NCBI RefSeq assembly: GCF_023896955.1
Contig: NZ_JAMHIW010000001.1
Span: forward strand, 186,001-250,000
Length of the DNA stretch: 64,000 nt
Direction of reading: 5' to 3'
Source of the DNA: Micromonospora sp. RHAY321
GTDB lineage: Bacteria > Actinomycetota > Actinomycetes > Mycobacteriales > Micromonosporaceae
Shown one piece after another: positions 17,513 through 26,112 of the stretch (position 1 is the first letter of the stretch; each line of letters begins with the position of its first letter). The position numbers were made by a program, and so were the translations under genes. Below the pieces are notes generated by a model. It had not been told where the DNA came from, searched no databases, and was given only the letters and a program-made list of their open reading frames with translations.

Positions 17513-17845
17513 ATGCGCTGGAACATGCGCCTGGTCGCGGCGCAGCGCGGCATCTGGAAAGCGTCCGACCTGCTCCGGCTGTTCGCCGAGCACGGCCTGG
17601 TCATCTCTGCCGGAAAGATGTCCGGCCTGTGGTCCGGCAAGCCGGTCACGATCAAGCTCGCCGACCTCGACGTCATCTGCGTCGCGCTCGACTGCCAGGT
17701 CGGTGACCTGCTCATTCCCGAACCCGAAACGGTGACCCGCTTTGGCCAGGAGACCGCCAAACCGGCCGCCGACGCCACCAGACCCACCGACATCCAGGCC
17801 GTGATACCCCGGCGGCGTGACGGCCGCTCGTTGCCGCCTCTCTGA
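17513..17845 (+). CDS. small helix-turn-helix protein of recombinase module
   Basis: 110 aa from ATG 17513. Residues about 1-70 resemble a Cro/C1-type HTH (IWKASDLLRLFAEHGLVISAGKMSGLW, then LADLDVICVALDCQVGDLLIPEP). The tail is Arg/Pro rich. It starts one base after the recombinase stop and ends 3 bp before the next recombinase, so the three are one transcript. This order (recombinase, HTH, zinc-ribbon recombinase) recurs in actinobacteria. It may direct or regulate recombination. Confidence 0.8.
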   Translation: MRWNMRLVAAQRGIWKASDLLRLFAEHGLVISAGKMSGLWSGKPVTIKLADLDVICVALDCQVGDLLIPEPETVTRFGQETAKPAADATRPTDIQAVIPRRRDGRSLPPL

Positions 17846-17848
17846 CCG

Positions 17849-19465
17849 ATGGGCGCTCGCGACCACGACGGCACCTGGACGCCGCGCACCGTGACCAGCT
17901 GCGCGGGCTGCCTGGCCTGGGGCCTGACCTACGCCCAAGGCGTCTGCCTGGCCTGCTACAACTTCGCCGCCCCGAGCAGGCACCACCCGATCGGGGTGTG
18001 CGCGGCCTGCGACCGGGTGACCAGGCTGAAGAAGAGCTACTGCCGGCTGTGCTGGTGCCAAGCCCGCGACGAGCGCGAACGGTTAGCCGTCGACGCCCGG
18101 TCCGCGGTCCTACTGGCGCCCTACCTCGACGGGATCCGCTGGCAGCAACTGTTCCTGAGCATCAGCGATCGCCGATTGCCACCGCCGCGCACGGCCCCAC
18201 GCCGCTACGGCACCAAGGGGCGCCCGCTGAAGCAGGCTCCACCTCCCGCCTCTCGACCGGTCAGCACCTGGCTGCAACCGGCGCTGGTACCGCCGGGACC
18301 ACGCGACTACCTGAACGCCGCCGTCGACCTGCGCACCGCACCACCGCCGGACAAGCCCTGGCTAGCCTGGGCACTGCACCTGGCACACACCAACGCCGAG
18401 ACACGCGGCTGGAGACCAACCGCGCAACGCGCCATGCAACGAGTCCTCGTCCGGCTGTTCTCCGACCACCGCGAACCGGACCGCATCCGGGCTAGCGACC
18501 TCGGCGCCCTAACCGCCCAGTACTTCATCAACCTCGACCGTGTCGTCGAGATCCTCGCCGCGATGGACGTCCTCGACGACGACAGGCCGGCCGCCCTGGA
18601 GAACCTGATGGCCGTCAAAGTGGCCGACCTGCCGGACGCCTGGCGCCACAACCTGCTCACCTGGGCGCGCTTGCTGCGTGACGGTGGCCCCCGCAGCCGA
18701 CCCCGCGACGAACAGACCGTCCGCGCCTACCTCGGCGTCGCCGCGGACGCCGCCGCGAACTGGCCACAACGCGGCCACCTGCTCGAAGTCACCCGCGACG
18801 ATGTCCTCGCCTACCTGTGCACGCTGCAGGGAACACGCCGGGAAATCGCCGCCACCGCACTACGAGCACTGTTCCGGTGGGCCAAACGACACAAGTTGAT
18901 CTTCCGGAACCCGACCCACGCGATCTCGATCCCGAAAGTGCCAGACCCGATCTGGCAGCCGCTACGTCCGGACGAGATCACCGCCAGCGTCACTGCCGCG
19001 ACCACCCCGCAGGCCAGGCTCTGCGTGACCCTCGCGGCCGTCCACGCCGCCCGACCGGGCCAGATCCGTGCCCTACACCTCGACGACCTCGATCTCGCCA
19101 AACGGCGGATCACCATCGCCGGTAACAGCCGCCCGCTCGACGATCTCACCACCCACGCATTGCTCGACTGGCTGGCCTACCGCCGCGAGCGATGGCCCGG
19201 CACCGCCAACCCGCACCTGCTGGTCAGCACCACGAGCGCGCTGGGCCATGCGCCGGTCAGCGCCACCTGGATCCTGAACCTGCGTGGCCTGCCCGGCACC
19301 CTCGAACGACTGCGCATAGACCGCCAACTCGAGGAAGCCATCACAGCCGGCGCGGACCCGCTGCACCTGGCAGCCGTCTTCGGCTTCAGCGAAGGCACCG
19401 CGATCCGCTGGGCCACCAACGCGCGGCAGCTACTCACCAACCCCCTCGCCGACACCCCGAAGTAG
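17849..19465 (+). CDS. zinc-ribbon tyrosine-recombinase-like protein
   Basis: 538 aa from ATG 17849. An N-terminal zinc-binding region has C18/C21, C33/C36, C51/C54 and C65/C68/C70. Residues about 165-340 are a core-binding helical domain. The C-terminal catalytic-like domain has an Arg in HAARPGQIRAL (about 395-405) and ends in ADPLHLAAVFGFSEGTAIRWATNARQLL. I cannot find a proper HxxR pair, and where a nucleophile Tyr might be expected there is Trp (IRWA). It may be a structural partner rather than a strand-cutting enzyme. It is translationally close to the HTH gene. Compare the multi-recombinase modules of Tn554 and RIT elements. Confidence 0.75.
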   Translation: MGARDHDGTWTPRTVTSCAGCLAWGLTYAQGVCLACYNFAAPSRHHPIGVCAACDRVTRLKKSYCRLCWCQARDERERLAVDARSAVLLAPYLDGIRWQQLFLSISDRRLPPPRTAPRRYGTKGRPLKQAPPPASRPVSTWLQPALVPPGPRDYLNAAVDLRTAPPPDKPWLAWALHLAHTNAETRGWRPTAQRAMQRVLVRLFSDHREPDRIRASDLGALTAQYFINLDRVVEILAAMDVLDDDRPAALENLMAVKVADLPDAWRHNLLTWARLLRDGGPRSRPRDEQTVRAYLGVAADAAANWPQRGHLLEVTRDDVLAYLCTLQGTRREIAATALRALFRWAKRHKLIFRNPTHAISIPKVPDPIWQPLRPDEITASVTAATTPQARLCVTLAAVHAARPGQIRALHLDDLDLAKRRITIAGNSRPLDDLTTHALLDWLAYRRERWPGTANPHLLVSTTSALGHAPVSATWILNLRGLPGTLERLRIDRQLEEAITAGADPLHLAAVFGFSEGTAIRWATNARQLLTNPLADTPK

Positions 19466-19850
19466 GCTGCGAGCCCAGACTGCTGAAGTACGCCGCCGCT
19501 CGGATCGCGGCAGATCCGGATACTCACTGGGCTTGAGTCGGGCAGGGTGTTGGGCGGTCAGGTGTTCTCGGCCAGCGGTTGTCTCCTTCCCAGGCGTCGA
19601 GGTTGAGCGGCCGGGTGGCGTCGACGCCGGCGGCGAGCGGCGCACCGGCGGCAACGGCGTGCGTCGGGGTGCCCGCGCCATCCGGAACACCGGCGCGACC
19701 GAACTGCGAAGACGGCGTACTCGCACATATGTACGATGTGCGGCTTTCGGGATTTCGACCTAGCCTGCGTGGTGACCGCCGCCGCGCCATTGGCCGTGGA
19801 TTCGCGGCGGCGGTCTATTGCCCCACTCCAGGTATTCGAGAAGGAGCAAC
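19466..19850. promoter_or_regulatory. spacer with 21-bp palindrome before NmrA pair
   Basis: 385 bp with no gene. It contains CGCACAT-N7-ATGTGCG at 19722-19742, a perfect 7-bp inverted repeat, about 110 bp before the first NmrA gene. AAGGAG at 19841-19846 is the ribosome site. The palindrome includes ACATATGT, as does the site near the TetR gene. Confidence 0.45.
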
Positions 19851-20744
19851 GTGACAATCCTAGTAACCGGAGCGACCGGAAACGTGGGTCGCCAGGTGGT
19901 GGCCCAACTGGTCCGGGCCGGGCAACCGGTGCGGGCGATGACCCGCCGGCCGCAGACAGGCCGGCTGCCGGACAGTGCCGAGGTGGTCCAGGGAGACTTC
20001 GAACGTCCCGACACCTGGCCGGAGGCGCTGGACGGAGTGCAGTCGGTGTACCTGTTCCCCTTCGTGTACGCCGCGCCCGACCATGGGTTCGTCGATGAGG
20101 CGGTCAAGGTCGGCGTCACCCGGTTCGTCGTGCACTCCGCGGCGGCGGCCGGGTTCGCACCCGGAACCGGAGGTGACGGCGCCCTCGGGCGGCACCTGAC
20201 CGAAGAGCGGGAAGCGCACCGCGGGTCGGAACTGGTGGTGGAGGCCTCCGGCGCTGAATGGACCCATGTGCGGCCGGGCCTGTTGGCCGCCAACGCTCTG
20301 CAGTGGGCCGACCAGATCCGGGCCGGACGGGTGGTGCGCGGGCCGTACGCGTCCGCTGGCTATCCGGTGGTCCACGAGGCTGACGTCGCCGATGTGGCGG
20401 TCGCGGCGCTGCTGACCGACGACCATGTCGGTGCCGCGTACACCGTCACCGGCCCGGTGAAGGTCTCGCAGGCGGAGCAGGTCACCGCGATCGGTGCCGC
20501 CATCGGCGTTCAGGTGGGATTCGAGGAGCTCGATCCGGCCGAGGCGCGCAGGCACTGGCTGCGCGACGGCGTCGATGACGAGACCGCCGACTGGATGATC
20601 GCGCTGCTCGCCGACGCGGTCGACGGGACCGGTGCGCTGCCGCCAACGGACACCTATCTGCAGGTGACGGGACGACCACCGCGCACGTTCGCCCAGTGGG
20701 CCAACGACCATGCCGCCGACTTCCGCCCGGAGGTGACGCGATGA
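19851..20744 (+). CDS. NmrA-family NAD(P)-binding protein
   Basis: 297 aa. GTG 19851 is chosen since AAGGAG ends 4 nt before it and the Rossmann strand TILVTGATGNVGRQVV follows directly. It is an atypical SDR of the NmrA/HSCARG type: NAD(P)-binding GATGxxG at the start, HSAAAAG strand, WTHVRPGLLAAN, and a C-terminal TGRPPRTFAQWANDH motif. Members are redox sensors or reductases. Its last 4 nt overlap the start of its paralogue (ATGA), so the two are co-translated. Confidence 0.88.
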   Translation: MTILVTGATGNVGRQVVAQLVRAGQPVRAMTRRPQTGRLPDSAEVVQGDFERPDTWPEALDGVQSVYLFPFVYAAPDHGFVDEAVKVGVTRFVVHSAAAAGFAPGTGGDGALGRHLTEEREAHRGSELVVEASGAEWTHVRPGLLAANALQWADQIRAGRVVRGPYASAGYPVVHEADVADVAVAALLTDDHVGAAYTVTGPVKVSQAEQVTAIGAAIGVQVGFEELDPAEARRHWLRDGVDDETADWMIALLADAVDGTGALPPTDTYLQVTGRPPRTFAQWANDHAADFRPEVTR

Positions 20745-21577
20745 CGATTCTGGTCACGGGTGCCACCGGCATGGTGGGCCGACACGTCGTCGCCGAACTG
20801 GTGAAGACCGGCCATCGGGTCCGCGCACTCACGCGGACGCCGTCGGCGTCGAGCCTTCCGGACGGGGTGGAGGTCGTCGGCGGCGACCTGACGGACCCGC
20901 CGTCCCTGGAGCCGTCGTTGAACGGCGTCGAGAGGATGTACCTGTTCTCGGTCGGACGGACGGCGCGTGACGTTGTCGCTGCTGCGAAGTGGGCCGGCGT
21001 GCGGCGCATCGTCGTGCTGTCCGGGGCGCTGGCCGACACCGACGACAGCGAGGACGGGTACCTGGCGGTCGAGCGTGCGGTCGAGGACTCCGGACTGGAG
21101 TGGACGCACGTCCGGCCCGGGGAGTTCGCCGCGAACTGGCTGGACTGGGCCCCGGCCATCAAGAAAGGTCGGGCGGTTCGCCGCCCATACGGGGCTGCGG
21201 TCACCCAACCCACCCATGAGGCGGACATCGCCGCGGTCGCCGCGACGGTGCTCGTCGAGGACGGCCACGCCGGCCGGACCTACACCTTCGCCGGCCCCGA
21301 GGCGCTCACCACCGTCGCGCAGGTCGACGCGATCGGCACGGCGATCGGTGCCACGGTGCGATTCGACGAACTCGATCCGGCCCAGGCCCGAGCCGAGTGG
21401 ATCAGCAACGGCTATCCGGAGGCGTTCGTCGACTGGATCTTCGCCATGTGGGCGGAATCCGCGCGTGCCCCCGCCCCGACGAACCAGGAGTGGGCAGACA
21501 TCGTCCCGCGCCTGACCGGCCGACCCGCGCGGACATTCGCGCAATGGGCCACCGACCACGCGACCGACCTCCGGTAG
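20741..21577 (+). CDS. NmrA-family NAD(P)-binding protein (tandem paralogue)
   Basis: 278 aa from ATG 20741, which overlaps the upstream stop as ATGA. Same fold and order of motifs as its neighbour: TILVTGATGMVGRHVV, VLSGALADTD, WTHVRPGEFAANW, EADIAAVAATVL and the C-terminal TGRPARTFAQWATDHA. The pair arose by tandem duplication and may form a heterodimer (inference). A hairpin follows the stop. Confidence 0.88.
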   Translation: MTILVTGATGMVGRHVVAELVKTGHRVRALTRTPSASSLPDGVEVVGGDLTDPPSLEPSLNGVERMYLFSVGRTARDVVAAAKWAGVRRIVVLSGALADTDDSEDGYLAVERAVEDSGLEWTHVRPGEFAANWLDWAPAIKKGRAVRRPYGAAVTQPTHEADIAAVAATVLVEDGHAGRTYTFAGPEALTTVAQVDAIGTAIGATVRFDELDPAQARAEWISNGYPEAFVDWIFAMWAESARAPAPTNQEWADIVPRLTGRPARTFAQWATDHATDLR

Positions 21578-21587
21578 ACCGTTCATC

Positions 21588-21625
21588 GTGGGGCATGGCG
21601 ACCCGTCCGGGCCACCGTGCCCCAC
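21588..21625 (+). terminator. hairpin after NmrA pair; rest of gap empty
   Basis: GTGGGGCA-TGGC pairs with GCCA-(CCG)-TGCCCCAC. It ends the NmrA transcript. From 21626 to 21990 I see no gene. Confidence 0.6.
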
Positions 21626-21990
21626 ACGACCGTCAACCCAGCACGACGCGCGACGAACGCTCCGCGCAAACATCCTCATCTCGGCAGATCCGCGCGTCGG
21701 CTCGTGGAGGTTGGCCGTCAAGATGGGTATTGAGAGACGCCACCGTATCGGCGTGGCACTCAACAAGCTTCGCCCAGTCGCTGATTGACCATGGGGCGAC
21801 GACATATGCGCCGCCGCCCTCCCGCCAGGCGATCGTTGCCCACAGCTCATCTGAACCAAGCGGTCCGATCGAAGGAAGCCGCGAGCCCTGCGCAGTGCGA
21901 GCCTCCGCGTAGTCACCGAGCGCTAGGGTGAGTCCGAACCCGAGTGTCCGGATGGCATGACGAGCCCACCGGACACCCGCATTCGCCGCG

Positions 21991-22977
21991 TCAACACTTG
22001 GGTTCGTTGGAACTCGCGGAGATTAGGACCTTTGTGAAGATCAGGACATCCTCGTGGGTGATCAGGTGCAGCGGGCTACCGGCAGCGCGTGCCTTCCGCA
22101 CGGCTTGGAGTTGGAAGAACGACGGTCGGGCAACGAGCTGCCCGTCGCGGACTGCCGCCAGGAGGGCCACGCACCGCTCGGTCGGTACCAGGCCCGCGCG
22201 GACGCCGGCGGCGATGACGGCGGAGGGCAGGTCGACAAGCTGGCCGTTTTTGCGCCACGGCCGGGCGGTGACCACCACGATGCCGCCGGGGCGCAGCAGG
22301 TCGGCGCAGCCGGCGAGGATCTGCGCGAACCCGTCGGTGAGGCCGGTGAGGTCGCGGTACGCGAGGTTGCCCTTGTCGGTGCCGTCGTTGTAGGCGTTGT
22401 CGAACTTCGCCACCCCGTCGATGCCGGGCCGGACAAGGCCGTGGACGGTAGGCCCGTACGGCGGTGAGGTGACCACGAGGGCGACCCGTCCGGTGAGTGC
22501 GGCCGGTAGCAGGGACCGCAGCCGGGTGGCGTCACCGCGAAGGACGGAGCCGCGGCCGGTGGCGCCCTGGGTGTGGGCGTGGCTGATGTTCGCATCAGCG
22601 ATGTCGGACCAGCGAGATTCGTACTCCACGCCGATGGCGTCGCGGCCGGCGTGCACGGTCTCGACGAGGGTCGTGCCGATCCCGCACATTGGGTCGAGCA
22701 CGAGGTCGCCGGGCTGGGTGTAGGCGTGCACGGCGTGGGCGGCGATCGCTGGGAGCATCCGGGCAGGGTGCTTGACGGACTCGGCCACGTACCGGCCGCG
22801 GCGTTGCACCGGACCTGTCTGTTGGGCGGTGGCCCACACCGACAGACCGTCAATGTGCCGTTCGCCGTCGGCTCGGTGGCGGCCCTCGTAGGTGCGATGC
22901 TGTCCGCTGGCGGCGCCGGTCGGGATCGGCTCGTCCGGGCCGGAGTGGTGGGCATACTCAGCCACGGTTGCCACCAC
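21991..22977 (-). CDS. DNA methyltransferase (N4/N6 type, orphan)
   Basis: 328 aa from GTG 22977. SAM-binding motif I is LDPMCGIGTT (about 94-103) and catalytic motif IV is TSPPYG (170-175); motif I precedes IV with a conserved KHPARMLP upstream. This matches amino-methyltransferases acting on DNA (adenine N6 or cytosine N4). No restriction enzyme gene is near, so it is an orphan methylase, possibly protecting the element on entry or marking its DNA. Its start overlaps the end of the upstream degenerate gene by 20 bp, so both are one transcript. Confidence 0.83.
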   Translation of the reverse strand: MVATVAEYAHHSGPDEPIPTGAASGQHRTYEGRHRADGERHIDGLSVWATAQQTGPVQRRGRYVAESVKHPARMLPAIAAHAVHAYTQPGDLVLDPMCGIGTTLVETVHAGRDAIGVEYESRWSDIADANISHAHTQGATGRGSVLRGDATRLRSLLPAALTGRVALVVTSPPYGPTVHGLVRPGIDGVAKFDNAYNDGTDKGNLAYRDLTGLTDGFAQILAGCADLLRPGGIVVVTARPWRKNGQLVDLPSAVIAAGVRAGLVPTERCVALLAAVRDGQLVARPSFFQLQAVRKARAAGSPLHLITHEDVLIFTKVLISASSNEPKC

Positions 22978-23836
22978 CCTTCCGCCGTGCGTGGGGTGCG
23001 GAGATGTGGTGCTGGCTGAAGACGAGCAGGTCGGCGTGCACCCGCAGGTGCGACACCGCCCAATGCTGCTCGCCGGCCTGCTGGGCGAGGGTGAGCAGTT
23101 CCTCGTCGGTGAGGTGGTAGACGAACGCGTCGCCGTCGGTGTCCGCGGCGACGGCGACGATGTGCTGGAGGTAGCCCAGGCCGACCGACGCGGCGGCGGT
23201 GGCGACCGAAGTGAAGTCCTCGGGCTGGGAACTGGTGGAGGGGACGGTGACGACGAGGACGAGGCAGCCGCCGGGGCACAGCAGCTTGGCGCAGGCGGTC
23301 AGTAGCCACGCCAGCCGGATCCGGTTGGTCGTGTCGGTGGGGTCGAGGGGCCAGCTGGCTACGACCAGGCTGGTCGCCTCAGCCAGGGATGCGGAATTGG
23401 GTGCGGTGGCGCTGGGCAGGTCGGTGTCGGTGAGGTCGTCACCGAACCAGGCGCTCATGTCCGGCAGGTCGCCATCGTGGGAGAGGGTGGCTGGGTCGGG
23501 GCGGCCTGGAGGAGTGGCGGGTCCAATGATCAGGCTGGACGCGTCGGTGAACCAGGCCGGGTGGTGCCGGCGGCCGCCCGTGCTGCAGACGGCTGCCAGG
23601 GCGTGGTCGCCGGTGAGGTCGACGACCACCTCACCGGGGCGGCTGTAGGCGGCCACGAGCCGGTAGGCCAGTCGGGCGCCGATGCTGCGGCCGGCGTCGG
23701 TTTCGGTGCGGGCGGTGCGCCACACGGTGACCGGCACCGGCGGGTCGCCGGCGACCAGGTCGATCAGGGTCGGGTCGACGTGGTGCGGGTCGACCGGGTG
23801 GGCAGGGTCGGGGTGGTGCGGCGTGTGCTCGCTCAT
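22958..23836 (-). CDS. degenerate methyltransferase-like protein
   Basis: 292 aa from ATG 23836 (GGAG 10-11 nt upstream; in-frame starts up to 23881 exist). The central part has the shape of a Rossmann methyltransferase: RPGEVVVDLTGDHALAAV at the place of motif I and LCPGGCLVLVV as a later strand. The glycines of motif I are lost and motif IV reads SWPLDP rather than xPPY, so it is probably inactive. It precedes and overlaps the active methylase at 21991-22977, which suggests a partner or specificity subunit. Its promoter lies in the motif-rich spacer 23837-24554. Confidence 0.65.
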   Translation of the reverse strand: MSEHTPHHPDPAHPVDPHHVDPTLIDLVAGDPPVPVTVWRTARTETDAGRSIGARLAYRLVAAYSRPGEVVVDLTGDHALAAVCSTGGRRHHPAWFTDASSLIIGPATPPGRPDPATLSHDGDLPDMSAWFGDDLTDTDLPSATAPNSASLAEATSLVVASWPLDPTDTTNRIRLAWLLTACAKLLCPGGCLVLVVTVPSTSSQPEDFTSVATAAASVGLGYLQHIVAVAADTDGDAFVYHLTDEELLTLAQQAGEQHWAVSHLRVHADLLVFSQHHISAPHARRKGGGNRG

Positions 23837-23890
23837 GTGGTGTCGGCTCCGCGCCGCGCCGTGGTGCGCTGACATCCTCAAACCGGCGAT

Positions 23891-24542
23891 TGTCAGCTCA
23901 GGCGGAGACCCCTGGATCTGACAGAGGACTGACAGTGCCGTCTGCGGAGCACTGTCGCGGTCCGCGACGTCGGTCGCCCCGGTGTGTCAGAGCGGCGCCG
24001 CACCGGCGTGGCCGGCACTGACAGAGCGTGGCCCGCTCCGTGACAGATGCCCGCGCGGCGCGCGGGCTGTCATGCCATGTCGGCGAGGACAGCGCCGCGG
24101 CGTCGTGTCATCCGGGACGGTGCCACTGCCCGCCGCGGTCCGTGGCCGGGTTGTCGCCGTGACCGACAGGGCTGCTACCGCTTCGCTATCCGACCGAGGC
24201 TGTCTGACAGTGGGCAGCTGTCAGGGGCGGCCGCAGTGGCCAGCGCGGGCCGTCAGGCCACTGTCAGACGCCCAGGGCGAGCTTGGCCGGGTTGCCGGGC
24301 CCGACGACACGGGGCCTGTCATCAGCAACACGTGGGTATCTACTCGCAGGTCAGCGACGGTTTGTCAGACCGCTGTCAAAGCCGGCAGCGGATGTCGTCA
24401 GGTGGTCGGGCCAGCGCGCAGACAGGGCGTCGCCGAGATTGTGGCCTCCGTTGTCAGAGGGCTGTGAGGTTGTCGTGGCGCAATCGGTGCCATCACGCCT
24501 AGGCGATTCCGCCCAGCGGGTCCTCGACGACTTTCTCTGACA
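23891..24542. repeat. array of TGTCAG/CTGACA motifs
   Basis: The divergent spacer 23837-24554 holds at least 16 copies of TGTCA/TGACA, most extended to CTGTCAG or CTGACAG: 23891, 23918, 23929, 23985, 24018, 24041, 24067, 24106, 24204, 24218, 24261, 24316, 24363, 24373, 24452 and 24537. Two at 23918 and 23929 are 11 bp apart in the same orientation. It lies between the methylase pair and the sigma-like gene at the head of the transfer region. It may be an operator array, an iteron-type origin or part of a transfer origin. Confidence 0.7.
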
Positions 24543-24554
24543 TGGAGTGTGGAC

Positions 24555-25424
24555 ATGAGCGTGTCCGAACAGGACTGGCCCGATTCCCCGCTGGATGCTG
24601 TCGACGCCGCCTTCACGGCGCTGACCACCGGCCCCGACCCGATGACACTTGACATGGACGCTCTCGGACCCGACACCGGCCTTCCGGGCGGTGTCATGAC
24701 ACTCCCGGCGCTGCGTGACTGGCTCCTGGATCGTCCCCGTGCCTACGCGGCGCGGGACGCGGTGTGGCGGGATCTCGTGCGCCGCGCCCGCCTCGACGGC
24801 CCGTCCTGGGTGGTTGTGGCGGTGGCGATGGCGATGCCCGCGCTGCGGCGTCACGCCGGTCGCCTTCATTCTGGTTGGTCCGGTGACGGCGCCGACCTCG
24901 ACGCGGAGATCCTCACCGGTTTCCTCACCGCGCTGCGCGACCGCGTCGACCTGGCCAAGCCCGCCCCGTACGCGGCGTTGTGCATGGCAGCCTGGCGGGC
25001 CGGGCACGAGCTGCGCCAGCGCGCCGGTACCGCGGTGCCCGTCGAGGACGTCGAGCACGTCACCGGACCCCGCACCCCGCACGTCCCGTACGGCCACCCT
25101 GACCTCCTCGTGCGCCGCGCCGCGCGACTCGGGCTGCTCGAGCACACCGACCTTGAGCCGTACATCGATCTGCGGTTGGGCCGACGGGCGATCGAACCCA
25201 TCGCCGCGCGGCTGGGCATTACTGTCGACGCCCTCCGCAAGCGCATGAACGGCATCGACGAACGCCTCGCCGACGCCCTCGCGAAGGGGCTACTCACTAG
25301 CGTCGTGTCTCCGAAGGCACGCGAGTACCTGCAAAGCCGGTCCATACACCGCACGAAGACTCGCACCGGCCTCGCCACCGCCTCCCAGAGGCGGACGGAG
25401 GCGGCGAGAGCCGCAGCTGCCTGA
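24555..25424 (+). CDS. sigma-factor-like HTH protein, transfer region regulator
   Basis: 289 aa from ATG 24555 with GGAG 7 nt upstream; the last spacer motif (CTGACATGG) lies just before that site. The centre (DAEILTGFLTALRDRVDL, PYAALCMAAWRAGHELRQR) looks like a sigma region 2 helical bundle, and DLRLGRRAIEPIAARLGITVDALRKRMNGID (about 195-235) like a region-4 type HTH. The tail is basic. No full sigma signature is present, so sigma-like is the most I can claim. It may activate the transfer genes that follow and act on the CTGTCAG sites. Confidence 0.65.
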   Translation: MSVSEQDWPDSPLDAVDAAFTALTTGPDPMTLDMDALGPDTGLPGGVMTLPALRDWLLDRPRAYAARDAVWRDLVRRARLDGPSWVVVAVAMAMPALRRHAGRLHSGWSGDGADLDAEILTGFLTALRDRVDLAKPAPYAALCMAAWRAGHELRQRAGTAVPVEDVEHVTGPRTPHVPYGHPDLLVRRAARLGLLEHTDLEPYIDLRLGRRAIEPIAARLGITVDALRKRMNGIDERLADALAKGLLTSVVSPKAREYLQSRSIHRTKTRTGLATASQRRTEAARAAAA

Positions 25425-25430
25425 CCTGCG

Positions 25431-25947
25431 TGACATCCCGCAGTGGCGGGGTCTGACCTTCGTGGTCGGACCCCGCCATTGCGTTGCCCGCCTCTTGGCA
25501 GGGGTGGCGGAAAGCACCGCGACGCGGTCGCGTACCACCTCGGCGGTGAGATCGTGGCGGCGCTATGCGAGACCCGATAGGTCAGCACCGACGTCGGTGT
25601 CTTACCGCGGATGTCATGGGTTACCGGGCCAGGAGATACCTGCCGCATTTGACCAGGTACCACCGGTCCGCTGTCCGAACCTGACGGCTGATGGTGGGCC
25701 GTGTCAGAAGCACACCACGCATGTCACGACATCGTCGTCTGAGCCGCGGTTCCGGGGACGTAGCTCGGCTGTCAGACCCGTGTCAGGGCCGAAGGTGTCC
25801 ACCAGAGCTGACAAGCGCCGGTTTGAGGGTGCGGAACATCCTCCGGCGCACAAGTCGCCTGCGGGGTTCCGCCCGCCGCCGGGCCCTGAGGTTGGGGCCG
25901 ACCGCGAGCCGGGCGCCTCGGGTGCCGCGCCGTTTGGTGCGCTGACA
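25431..25947. promoter_or_regulatory. spacer with CTGTCAG motifs before transfer operon
   Basis: The 688-bp gap before the pilin gene has no convincing gene. It has motif copies at 25431 (TGACA), 25612 (TGTCA), 25702 (TGTCAGA), 25721-25732 (ATGTC-AC-GACAT), 25769 (CTGTCAG), 25781 (TGTCAG), 25808 and 25942 (CTGACA). It likely holds the promoter of the transfer operon under the same control as the 23.9-kb array. Confidence 0.6.
25444..25478 (+). terminator. 15-bp hairpin after sigma-like gene
   Basis: Arms 25444-25458 and 25464-25478 pair with one G-T wobble around TTCGT, followed by TTGCGTTG. It separates the regulator gene from the transfer operon. Confidence 0.65.
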
Positions 25948-26112
25948 CCTCACCGAAACCCGCCACACCCGACAGGGAGGACGCGCTCCTCCCGAGGACA
26001 TGTCGCGGCTCGACCACGCCCTGCCTTCCGCGCCCGGCGGCGGCCCCCTATCCGCCGATTCGACGCCCCACCCTTGCCGCTTGCCGGGGTGGGGCCGGAG
26101 GTGACCATCCCC

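Noticed and set aside
23891-24542. CRISPR array
   Set aside because: The repeated unit is only 6-8 bp, occurs in both orientations and with irregular spacing; no cas genes are present.
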